Origin: Syntrophomonas sp. UBA5432 | Lineage (GTDB): Bacteria > Bacillota > Syntrophomonadia > Syntrophomonadales > Syntrophomonadaceae | Assembly (NCBI GenBank): GCA_002424365.1 | Contig: DIRQ01000122.1 | Span: 1-5,803 of the forward strand | DNA: 5,803 bases | Reading direction: 5' to 3' | Shown: piece after piece, positions 1 to 4,905 of the stretch | How positions within the stretch are numbered: the first letter of the stretch is position 1 | Layout of the letters: every line of letters begins with the position of its first letter | Made by a program: the position numbers and the translations under genes | The notes under the pieces: model-generated | The model's input: only the letters and a program-made list of their open reading frames with translations | What the model was told of the DNA's origin: nothing | Database searches by the model: none

Positions 1-1022
1 CCCTGTTTATTTTTATATTCATTGGGGGAGTTGGGGGCAAACTGCTCGCCATACTGGAAACGTATATAGTCCAAAGCTTCCATTTGGGCAGTCCCGGCCA
101 CCCGGGTGGAATCAGTTCTAAGGTAGGTAATCAAACCTACGGTCCCTTGTTTTCCAATCTCCAGGCCCTCATAAAGTTCCTGAGCCACCTTCATGGTCCG
201 TTTTGAATAGAAGTTAAGCCGTCGGGCAGCTTCCTGCTGCAAAGTACTAGTTATAAACGGTGGTGCTGCCTTTTTGCGCTTTTCTTTTTTTTCAACTTTA
301 GTAACCTTTAATTTACTATCTCCCAGGCTGTTTATTATCTCATCTTTTTGCTGTTCTGAACCTATTTCAATCTTTTGATCACCTTTAGTACTTAAACGAG
401 CTATAAAGCTTTGATCATCTGTAGTTGCCAGAACCACCTCTATGGTCCAGTATTCCTCAGAAATAAAGTTTCTAATTTCCTCTTCCCGTTCACAAATTAA
501 GCGTACTACTACTGATTGTACCCGGCCTGCACTCAAACCTTTGCGAACCTTACTCCAAAGTAAAGGACTTAAATTATATCCTACCAGGCGGTCCAAAACT
601 CGTCTAGCCTGTTGAGCATTTACCCGGTCCATGTCAACCTGACGCGAATTTTTTATAGCATTCTTAACCGCATCTTTAGTAATTTCATTAAACTCTATCC
701 GGCATTTTTCTCCCTGGGGTATTTTTATGGCATTCTGTAGATGCCATGCTATAGCTTCCCCTTCACGGTCAGGGTCAGTAGCCAGTAGTACCCGGGAAGC
801 CTTTTGAGCTTCTTCCTTAATTTCTTTTAGTAAAGTACCTTTCCCCCGTATAGTAATATACCGGGGTTCGAAATTATTATCCACATCTATGCCCAATTTG
901 CTTTTGGGCAAATCCTTAATATGACCAACCGAGGCCTTAATGGTATAACCTTTGCCAAGAAATTTCCCTATTGTTTTAGCTTTCGCAGCAGACTCAACGA
1001 TGAGCAGAGTAGTTGCCGCCAA
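1..1022 (-). CDS. topA: DNA topoisomerase I, N-terminal 340 residues (runs off left edge)
   Basis: Type IA topoisomerase, which relaxes negatively supercoiled DNA by cutting one strand through a 5'-phosphotyrosine link. Translating from a TTG start at 1022 gives MAATTLLIVESAAKAKTIG, the Toprim-domain opening with its catalytic Glu at residue 10. The Toprim acidic motif DPDREGEA follows at residues 83-90 (D83, D85, E87 as metal ligands). QQARRVLDRLVGY marks the start of the cap/arch domains, and ITYLRTDST carries the active-site Tyr at residue 300 (codon at 123-125). The frame is open to the edge, so the rest of the catalytic core and the C-terminal zinc or basic domains lie outside. The gene lies 27 bases downstream of dprA, so the two are probably co-transcribed. 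One small oddity is VESAAKAK where most homologues have VESPAKAK. The family assignment is near certain; only the 3' part is unseen. Confidence 0.97.
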   Translation of the reverse strand, partial: MAATTLLIVESAAKAKTIGKFLGKGYTIKASVGHIKDLPKSKLGIDVDNNFEPRYITIRGKGTLLKEIKEEAQKASRVLLATDPDREGEAIAWHLQNAIKIPQGEKCRIEFNEITKDAVKNAIKNSRQVDMDRVNAQQARRVLDRLVGYNLSPLLWSKVRKGLSAGRVQSVVVRLICEREEEIRNFISEEYWTIEVVLATTDDQSFIARLSTKGDQKIEIGSEQQKDEIINSLGDSKLKVTKVEKKEKRKKAAPPFITSTLQQEAARRLNFYSKRTMKVAQELYEGLEIGKQGTVGLITYLRTDSTRVAGTAQMEALDYIRFQYGEQFAPNSPNEYKNKQ

Positions 1023-1027
1023 AAAAA

Positions 1028-1037
1028 TCACCTCTCC
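1028..1037 (-). promoter_or_regulatory. topA ribosome binding site that decides a TTG start
   Basis: On the minus strand GGAGAGGTGA lies five bases upstream of TTG (1020-1022), the spacing expected when the GGTGA portion pairs with 16S rRNA. An in-frame GTG at 1029-1031 lies inside this Shine-Dalgarno and so would lack one of its own. TTG is therefore the better start. Seven T residues separate the site from the start codon's G. Confidence 0.75.
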
Positions 1038-1049
1038 ACTGTGCTGGTA

Positions 1050-2132
1050 TTAGATTCTCACATAATAATTACCCGGTAGGGATTTAATTATACCTGCAAA
1101 CTCAAGTTTAAACAAAGCCGTACTTAATGTACCTATCTCTAACCCACAAATTTGAATTAGTTCGTCAAAATGCAGAGATTCATGAACTAACTGCTCCAAA
1201 ACCATTTTTTCATTATCATCCAGAAGAAGCAAACGATCCTGTCGTAGTGTTCCCGGCGTACGATTGATATCATAATACTCTTCAAGAATATCATCAATAC
1301 CTGTAACTAATATTGCACCTTGTTTAATAAGATTATTTGGCCCTACGCTAGTTTTACTATTAATAGGACCTGGCACAGCAAAAACATCACGACCTTGTTC
1401 TAGAGCAAAATCTGCAGTAATTAATGCCCCACTTTTTTCTTTGCCCTCAACTACCACCACCCCGCGGCAAAGACCAGAAATAATTCGATTTCGCAGTGGA
1501 AAATTAACTGGTTCCGGATGGTTATTCAACGGAAATTCACTTATGACTATTCCACTGGCGGTTATTTCTTGAAATAATTTTCGGTTTTCCGGAGGGTAAA
1601 TAACATTAAGTCCACTTCCTAAAATTGCTATAGTCTTTCCCGCTTCCAGCGCTCCACGGTGGGCCTCACTATCAATTCCCCGGGCCATGCCGCTTACGAT
1701 TACTATACCTGATTCAGCCATTTCTCTAGCCAATTTACGGGCTACGTTTCTGCCATAAACAGATGCAGCTCGAGAGCCAACCACAGCCAAACATATCTGC
1801 TCGGTAACTCTAATATCTCCACGATAGTAAAGAATCATCGGCGGATTACTTATATTTCTTAAACTCTGGGGATAGAGAGATTCATCCCAAGTGACAATTT
1901 CTATATCATGAGACCGGTATTCTTCCATCACGATTTCAGGAGACATCTTTCTTTTTTCCAACAGTTTATCAATAATCTCCGTTTTCAGAAAGGAAGTATA
2001 CAGGGTTTTCTTATCTGCTTGAAAAAAATTCTGAAAGCTGCCAAATTCATCTAATATCTTCCATAAGCTTCTGTTACCCAAACCTGGTATCAAGTGGATT
2101 GTACATAAAATAGCTTTTTCCAGCCTGTCCAT
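1050..2132 (-). CDS. dprA: DNA processing protein DprA (RecA loader)
   Basis: The 360-residue protein matches the usual DprA/Smf length. In the family, DprA binds incoming single-stranded DNA during natural transformation and loads RecA; many non-competent bacteria keep it. Residues 1-100 form the N-terminal helical part, including an HhH-like IPGLGN at 15-20. The Rossmann-type DprA core runs from about 105 to 290. It shows VVGSRAASVYG (117-127), VSGMARGIDSEAH (146-158), ILGSGLNVIYP (170-180), ISEFP (197-201), NFPLRNRIISGL (210-221) and GPNNLIKQGA (264-273). The C-terminal 60 residues (about 300-360) look like the winged-helix domain found in many DprA proteins. The ATG at 2132 is preceded by AGAGG seven bases upstream. 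The stop is followed after 27 bases by topA, giving a dprA-topA transcription unit. All diagnostic core motifs are intact, so the protein is probably functional. Confidence 0.98.
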   Translation of the reverse strand: MDRLEKAILCTIHLIPGLGNRSLWKILDEFGSFQNFFQADKKTLYTSFLKTEIIDKLLEKRKMSPEIVMEEYRSHDIEIVTWDESLYPQSLRNISNPPMILYYRGDIRVTEQICLAVVGSRAASVYGRNVARKLAREMAESGIVIVSGMARGIDSEAHRGALEAGKTIAILGSGLNVIYPPENRKLFQEITASGIVISEFPLNNHPEPVNFPLRNRIISGLCRGVVVVEGKEKSGALITADFALEQGRDVFAVPGPINSKTSVGPNNLIKQGAILVTGIDDILEEYYDINRTPGTLRQDRLLLLDDNEKMVLEQLVHESLHFDELIQICGLEIGTLSTALFKLEFAGIIKSLPGNYYVRI

Positions 2133-2273
2133 ATTTATACCTCTATAATTTTACTGACTACCATCAAATCTATTAACCTAAAATCATTGATAACATAAAA
2201 AATGCAAGTGGGCAATAGGTAATAGTTATAATCTACATTATTGTTTATTTTTTCCTATATAGTCTGGGCCTAT

Positions 2274-2310
2274 ATGATTATAGTATTTTAATAATAAAAA
2301 TTGTAATCAT
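2274..2310. repeat. AT-rich inverted repeat (possible operator or UTR hairpin)
   Basis: ATGATTA at 2274-2280 is an exact inverted match to TAATCAT at 2304-2310. Pairing continues inward with two G-T wobbles and one A-A mismatch to TTT/AAA around 2286-2298, leaving a loop of about seven bases. It lies upstream of the likely start of either divergent transcript, so a regulator-binding dyad is as likely as an RNA hairpin. In an AT-rich stretch part of the match may be chance. Confidence 0.4.
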
Positions 2311-2326
2311 GGGAAATTTTACGTTC

Positions 2327-2336
2327 CTAAGCTTAG
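2327..2336. repeat. Perfect 10-bp palindrome
   Basis: CTAAGCTTAG is self-complementary over all ten bases. It has no loop, so it would act as a DNA site (for example a dimeric regulator half-site pair) rather than an RNA hairpin. It lies about 20 bases upstream of the candidate -35 of the small-gene pair. No specific regulator is recognised. Confidence 0.3.
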
Positions 2337-2356
2337 TCAAAGCGGGAAAAATACAA

Positions 2357-2385
2357 TTGAGACATTACTGTATAAAAAATAATAC
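2357..2385 (+). promoter_or_regulatory. Candidate promoter for the plus-strand small-gene pair
   Basis: TTGAGA (2357-2362, five of six to the sigma-A -35) is followed after 17 bases by TAATAC (2380-2385, a poor -10). Slightly upstream, GGGAAAAAT fits the GGnnAnAnT form of sigma-F -10 elements, but its matching -35 is only partial. The location suits the gene at 2439, but neither reading is strong. Confidence 0.22.
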
Positions 2386-2397
2386 CGAGAAAGGTTG

Positions 2398-2424
2398 GTG
2401 AGCAGTGACTATTATTATTTTTGA
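2398..2424 (+). other. Possible Tyr-rich leader mini-ORF (8 codons)
   Basis: GTG at 2398 opens an eight-codon frame that would read MSSDYYYF and ends with TGA at 2422-2424. That stop sits directly before the AAAGGAG ribosome binding site of the next gene. Three successive TAT codons plus TTT would be striking in a leader peptide. However, the preceding AGAAAGG is only three bases from the GTG, which is too close for good initiation, so this may be chance. Confidence 0.18.
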
Positions 2425-2438
2425 AAGGAGTGGAATAA

Positions 2439-2621
2439 ATGTTATCAGGAATAATGGATTACAGAAACTCCGTAATCAAAAAAGTTCTAAATCAGGATAA
2501 AGTTGACCCAGGTACTTTTAGTTTCCTGGAACCAGGATGGTGGGCACTGCATGCGACTACAATTACTGCCGCAATTATGCTAGGCAATATGATAGCAAAA
2601 AAATCTCATAATAATATGTAA
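2439..2621 (+). CDS. Small hypothetical protein with one hydrophobic helix (60 aa)
   Basis: I do not recognise this 60-residue protein. The ATG at 2439 has AAAGGAG at 2425-2431, seven bases upstream, a near-ideal ribosome binding site and the main reason to believe the gene. The N-terminal 30 residues are polar and charged. A DPGTFSFLEPGWW segment at about 23-35 follows, rich in Pro, Gly and aromatic residues. Residues 34-54 (GWWALHATTITAAIMLGNMIA) could form one membrane-spanning or amphipathic helix, ending in a basic KK pair. The next gene starts nine bases after its stop, with that gene's Shine-Dalgarno overlapping the TAA, so the two are probably translated from one message. An alternative start at Met6 is possible but lacks the good spacing. 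No function is assigned. Confidence 0.68.
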   Translation: MLSGIMDYRNSVIKKVLNQDKVDPGTFSFLEPGWWALHATTITAAIMLGNMIAKKSHNNM

Positions 2622-2630
2622 GAGGTAAAA

Positions 2631-2807
2631 ATGTTAATTTATAGTAGCGAGCCTATTAGAGATTTAAACAATAGATTAAGGGTACCCACCACCAGTTATT
2701 ATCTTGATGATTATGATATTTATGAAGAAATTTGGCTACCAGTTGGAGACGATAAAGAAGGCGATATCAACAGCCTGATAGAACAACAAAGGTTGTATCG
2801 AGATTAG
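2631..2807 (+). CDS. Small acidic, Tyr-rich hypothetical protein (58 aa)
   Basis: A 58-codon frame starts at ATG 2631 and ends with TAG at 2805-2807. AAGAGG spans the preceding gene's stop codon, five to six bases before the start, the classic arrangement of a tightly packed operon. The product begins MLIYSSEPIRDLNNRLR and continues with a cluster of Tyr and acidic residues (SYYLDDYDIYEEIW, about 22-35). It then has a hydrophilic acidic stretch and ends EQQRLYRD. It has no signal peptide or membrane segment and is probably a small acidic cytosolic protein. It may act with the putative membrane peptide encoded just upstream, but that is inferred only from the operon. I recognise no family. Being short, it could be missed by length cut-offs. 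Confidence 0.6.
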   Translation: MLIYSSEPIRDLNNRLRVPTTSYYLDDYDIYEEIWLPVGDDKEGDINSLIEQQRLYRD

Positions 2808-2872
2808 TACGAAAATAACTACCAGTTTCCCCCATTCAAAATATCGATGCAGCTATTTTTATCAGTGGTTGC

Positions 2873-2894
2873 CGCGTGCCCTTCAGGGTACGTG
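2873..2894 (+). repeat. 9-bp hairpin with TTCA tetraloop
   Basis: CGCGTGCCC (2873-2881) pairs with GGGTACGTG (2886-2894) around the loop TTCA. Seven pairs are Watson-Crick and two are G-T wobbles. The wobbles pair properly only if the plus strand is transcribed, which favours plus-strand RNA. No T tract follows, so it is not a terminator by itself. Confidence 0.6.
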
Positions 2895-2927
2895 TGCTAT
2901 GCAGATATGTCGGGACGCAGATTCTCG

Positions 2928-2961
2928 TAAGTCCGGGGACAGTGAACTGAACCCGGACTTA
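2928..2961. terminator. 10-bp perfect hairpin between convergent genes (possible terminator)
   Basis: TAAGTCCGGG (2928-2937) is perfectly complementary to CCCGGACTTA (2952-2961). A possible inner CAG/CTG stem lies within the 14-base loop. It begins one base after the methyltransferase stop codon on the minus strand and lies 120 bases beyond the plus-strand pair. On the plus strand it is followed by TTTAG, and on the minus strand by no T run, so termination would be weak. It may equally be the 3' hairpin of the structured element described here. Confidence 0.4.
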
Positions 2962-2962
2962 T

Positions 2963-4342
2963 TTAGTAAGTAAAGATTCGGGTGCAGGATTCGCCAAAAA
3001 TATCAGATACCTTTACGGCTATAGAACCTGATTCCTGAAAAGGAATTAGGATAGTAGCCACAACCGGCAAAGAATCGTCCCACTGCACTTTTTCTCGTAT
3101 TACCTGAACCTGGGAACAAAATTCCTGTCCCTGATAATCCAGGTCAACCTCCCAAAACTCTATCAGGCTCTTGAATGAGATATCCGGACCAATTTCTTCC
3201 ATTCTTTCATTGATGGTAGAATATGATATTATCTCTATATCAACACGTCGGTACTCCTCGCTATGCACCTGGGTAACTACCGTTACTTCCAGATCGCTGG
3301 GAACAGCCAACTTCGGATATTTCCTGGTTACCGTATCGTAAATAAAGTGGCGGGCTTGCATTTTAACTAATCGCTGGATAGTAGTGGTGATAGCTACCGG
3401 ACTGCTATCACACAAAATCCATTGCCGCTCCATTTCTTCGCAAGCTGCAGCCGTTGTTCCTGAACCTGAGTAAAAATCTGCTACTAAACTATCGGGATAA
3501 GAAGCAGTAGCAATTATTCGTTTTATTAAATCCAGTGGTTTTTGGGTAGGAAACTTTAAGTTTTCGTAAGCGGTTGGACTAAGAATTTTGTTAATATCAG
3601 TCCACCAGTCCTGCATTAAAGCCCCTTCCGAACGCAAATTATATTTATCCCCTTTTATCCGGGTTAGCCCTCTTTCAACGGTTTTGTGACTATAGGGACG
3701 ATATTGAGGGTTAAAAATATAATCTTCACTACGGCTATACCAGAATATCAGATCATGTTTACGATGAAAATGTCTCCTGGTTCCGCTACCACCGCCATAA
3801 CACCATACGATTTCGTTTATGAAATTTTTTGTTCCAAATATTTCATCCAGTATTACCCTAACATAATGACTAATATGCCAGTCCAGATGGACAAAAATAC
3901 TACCCCGAGTACTTAAAAGTTCTTTCATTAACTGTAAACATATGTATAACTCATCTAGATAACTTTCCAGACTTTCTTCTCCTTCATCTATAAACACCAA
4001 TCGTTCGAAAATCTGGTAGTTATTCTTATCCCCCAGCTTTATTCGGGAAGAATACCTGCTTTCACTTAAATAGGGGGGATCAATATAGATTAGGTCAACC
4101 TTTCCTTTATAGCCTTCATCGTGAAGAAGTTTAAGCACCTCCAAATTATCACCCTGAATTAACCTGCCTGAATTACGTGATTGCCCAATTGTTACTGGCT
4201 CTACTACCGGGGTAAATAACTCTTGTACATTTAAAGGCCTTGGGAATATGAATTCCCGTTGCTGCTTAAACGACTGGTTATCTATCTGTGTTTCTAAATC
4301 CTTTTGATTCCAAACTAGTCTAACCCCATGATTGTTTTCCAT
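2963..4342 (-). CDS. Solitary DNA adenine methyltransferase, beta class (Mod-like)
   Basis: The 459-residue protein is an S-adenosylmethionine-dependent DNA methyltransferase of the N6/N4 family. LIQGDNLEVLKLL (61-73) and DLIYIDPPY (83-91, catalytic motif IV DPPY) come first. A target-recognition region of about 180-265 follows, then FPTQKPLDLI (264-273) and DFYSGSGTT (289-297, AdoMet-binding motif I). Motif IV before motif I defines the beta order, and DPPY points to N6-adenine methylation. The N-terminal layout resembles type III Mod subunits, but the protein is shorter and no res or other restriction gene is in the window, so it looks solitary. Residues 340-459 form a C-terminal extension of unknown role. 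The ATG at 4342 has GGAGG eight bases upstream. The target sequence cannot be read from the protein. Motifs I and IV are intact, so it is probably active. Confidence 0.94.
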   Translation of the reverse strand: MENNHGVRLVWNQKDLETQIDNQSFKQQREFIFPRPLNVQELFTPVVEPVTIGQSRNSGRLIQGDNLEVLKLLHDEGYKGKVDLIYIDPPYLSESRYSSRIKLGDKNNYQIFERLVFIDEGEESLESYLDELYICLQLMKELLSTRGSIFVHLDWHISHYVRVILDEIFGTKNFINEIVWCYGGGSGTRRHFHRKHDLIFWYSRSEDYIFNPQYRPYSHKTVERGLTRIKGDKYNLRSEGALMQDWWTDINKILSPTAYENLKFPTQKPLDLIKRIIATASYPDSLVADFYSGSGTTAAACEEMERQWILCDSSPVAITTTIQRLVKMQARHFIYDTVTRKYPKLAVPSDLEVTVVTQVHSEEYRRVDIEIISYSTINERMEEIGPDISFKSLIEFWEVDLDYQGQEFCSQVQVIREKVQWDDSLPVVATILIPFQESGSIAVKVSDIFGESCTRIFTY

Positions 4343-4392
4343 GTGCCTTTCCTCCGGGTAATCTTAATAATCTCCTTTACAAATCTTAACAT

Positions 4393-4451
4393 AAAAATAG
4401 CCCTATAGAGAGTTAGCTCAAATATGCTATGCCGAAAACTCTTCATAGGGT
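4393..4451 (-). terminator. Long stem-loop followed by T-rich tract (terminator or attenuator)
   Basis: CCCTAT (4401-4406) pairs with ATAGGG (4445-4450). After one A/C mismatch, GAGAGTT (4408-4414) pairs with AACTCTT (4437-4443) with one wobble. TAGC/GCTA can pair inside the loop. Read on the minus strand, the stem is followed by GCTATTTTTATG, the arrangement of an intrinsic terminator. It would end transcription from sigG and the small peptide gene, or attenuate a leader about 50 bases before the methyltransferase start. The large loop lowers confidence. Confidence 0.42.
4394..4421 (-). promoter_or_regulatory. Candidate sigma-A-like promoter for the methyltransferase
   Basis: On the minus strand TTGAGC (4416-4421) and TATTTT (4394-4399) are 16 bases apart, each matching four of six consensus bases. 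It would give a leader of roughly 45 bases before the ATG at 4342. It lies inside the stem-loop, so the two readings compete. Weak evidence. Confidence 0.22.
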
Positions 4452-4495
4452 ATAAACGAATGAAAATGAATATGTGGGCTTGTTTAGAGTAAGAA

Positions 4496-4540
4496 GGGGT
4501 AAGGGGTAAGGCACAATGGGCAAAGGACAAAGGGTGGGGG
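4496..4540 (+). repeat. G-rich tract with tandem GGGGTAA
   Basis: The plus strand carries five runs of three or more G (4496-4499, 4503-4506, 4518-4520, 4532-4534, 4536-4540) with very few C. It includes two tandem GGGGTAA units followed by GGTAA. This strand asymmetry could allow a weak G-quadruplex, though two loops of 11 bases make it marginal. No gene is seen here. Confidence 0.4.
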
Positions 4541-4606
4541 CTTCACTAAACTCCTCGCTCACACTCTTCATCCTAATTTGTATATCCATGTCTTGCTTAG
4601 CATCAG

Positions 4607-4626
4607 TTAGCTAATTACCCGGGTAA
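4607..4626. repeat. Two abutting perfect palindromes (8 bp and 12 bp)
   Basis: TTAGCTAA (4607-4614) is immediately followed by TTACCCGGGTAA (4615-4626), each perfectly self-complementary. They lie between the small peptide gene and the methyltransferase. A degenerate copy, TTATCCGGGGTAA, is at 4678-4690 within the small peptide frame, and a half copy, CCGGGTAA, is at 4354-4361. This pattern suits a DNA-binding site; no regulator is identified. Confidence 0.45.
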
Positions 4627-4646
4627 GGTTTAAGCTAAATACAGTA

Positions 4647-4784
4647 TTAATGAACAAATGAGTTCATTCTAATCAGGTTATCCGGGGTAAAGGCTTGCTC
4701 CAGCGAATAGTACCTGCTAGTTATCGGTATCAAAAGGGTTAATATTACCCCAATAAGCAAAATAATAAAAAGTCTGCGTCCCAT
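4647..4784 (-). CDS. Putative small single-pass membrane peptide (45 aa)
   Basis: The frame runs from ATG at 4784 to TAA at 4647-4649. AAAGGGGG (4793-4800) lies eight bases upstream of the ATG, a good ribosome binding site. The product starts MGRRLFIILLIGVILTLLIP. A positively charged RR precedes an uninterrupted hydrophobic segment of about residues 5-22, and a short polar tail of 23 residues follows. This is the form of a single-pass membrane peptide with its N-terminus inside, or of an uncleaved signal anchor. It lies 121 bases downstream of sigG on the same strand, with a possible promoter between. No family is recognised. The charge pattern and Shine-Dalgarno argue for a real gene; the small size and lack of homology evidence argue for caution. 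A role in sporulation is inferred only from its place beside sigG. Confidence 0.52.
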   Translation of the reverse strand: MGRRLFIILLIGVILTLLIPITSRYYSLEQAFTPDNLIRMNSFVH

Positions 4785-4807
4785 AACCAAAACCCCCTTT
4801 TCTAAAT

Positions 4808-4837
4808 ATTATAAGGACTTTACTCTAGCCAAGATTC
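4808..4837 (-). promoter_or_regulatory. Candidate sigma-E-like or sigma-A promoter for the small membrane peptide
   Basis: On the minus strand GAATCTT (4831-4837) lies 15 bases before CTTATAAT (4808-4815). Against the published Bacillus mother-cell sigma-E form (KMATATT, 14-15 bases, CATACAHT) this scores 6/7 and 6/8. The same stretch contains a perfect TATAAT (4808-4813), but no good sigma-A -35 at 17 bases. A start near 4801 would leave a very short leader. Suggestive only. Confidence 0.3.
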
Positions 4838-4905
4838 ACTAGTATCAAATCTATGATTAAATTCAAAATTTCCCCTAACGGGCACAGGTAAAATGAAAAT
4901 TTTTA

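Larger units (their letters stand above)
2133..2438. other. AT-rich divergent intergenic region between dprA and the plus-strand small-gene pair
   Basis: About 306 bases without a convincing gene of normal size. The region must hold the promoters for dprA (leftward) and for the two small genes (rightward). It contains an AT-rich dyad (2274-2310), a 10-bp palindrome (2327-2336), two direct copies of CCTATAT near 2254-2273, a possible promoter at 2357-2385 and a Tyr-rich mini-ORF at 2398-2424. I found no clear sigma-A promoter for dprA on the minus strand. Confidence 0.6.
2847..2961 (+). ncRNA. Orphan structured RNA-like element, possibly HEARO/OMEGA-type (transposon-associated)
   Basis: This gene-free segment holds two strong hairpins in plus orientation: a 9-bp stem with a TTCA loop (2873-2894) and a 10-bp perfect stem (2928-2961). 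The linker reads ATGCAGATATGTCGGGACGC then AGATTCTCG. Two ATGCAG copies (2847 and 2899) flank the first stem. The order GTGCCC-TTCA-GGG hairpin, GGGACGCAGATTCTCG linker and GC-rich terminal hairpin resembles what I remember of the RNAs tied to IscB nucleases (HEARO/omega RNA) or to IS200/IS605 ends. This is recollection, not an alignment. No iscB, tnpB or tnpA is present in the window, so it would be an orphan copy or remnant. The 5' boundary is approximate. It could instead be just a bidirectional terminator region. Confidence 0.42.
4343..4646. other. Non-coding region upstream of the methyltransferase
   Basis: About 304 bases without a credible gene. The region holds a long hairpin with a T-rich flank (4393-4451), an overlapping possible promoter (4394-4421), a G-rich plus-strand tract (4496-4540) and two abutting palindromes (4607-4626). 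CCGGGTAA at 4354-4361 overlaps the methyltransferase ribosome binding site and repeats half of the larger palindrome. A frame crossing 4315-4530 is rejected as a shadow. Confidence 0.6.

Noticed and set aside
1020..1031. In-frame GTG at 1029-1031 as the topA start
   Set aside because: It lies inside the Shine-Dalgarno that serves the TTG at 1020-1022 and lacks its own upstream site.
2847..2930. 27-codon plus-strand frame through the structured element (starts MQLFLSVVAACPSGY)
   Set aside because: It has no ribosome binding site and lies across both arms of a hairpin; an RNA structure explains the region better.
3686..3916. 76-codon plus-strand frame inside the methyltransferase
   Set aside because: It is antisense to a well-supported coding region, with no good ribosome binding site; it is a shadow.
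2963..4342. Identity as the sporulation-linked CamA methyltransferase
   Set aside because: CamA has a different motif order and length as far as I recall; this protein has the beta order (DPPY before FYSGSG). Closeness to sigG alone is not evidence.
4315..4530. 71-codon minus-strand frame overlapping the methyltransferase start
   Set aside because: It overlaps the methyltransferase start in another frame, crosses the long stem-loop and the G-rich non-coding tract, and its product is low-complexity with no recognisable domain.
4496..4540. G-rich repeats as a CRISPR array or a strong G-quadruplex
   Set aside because: There is no repeat-spacer periodicity, and two loops of about 11 bases make a stable quadruplex doubtful.
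4862..4905. Terminator directly after sigG
   Set aside because: Only a four-base CCCC/GGGG-type stem is seen there, with no adequate stem plus T run on the minus strand.
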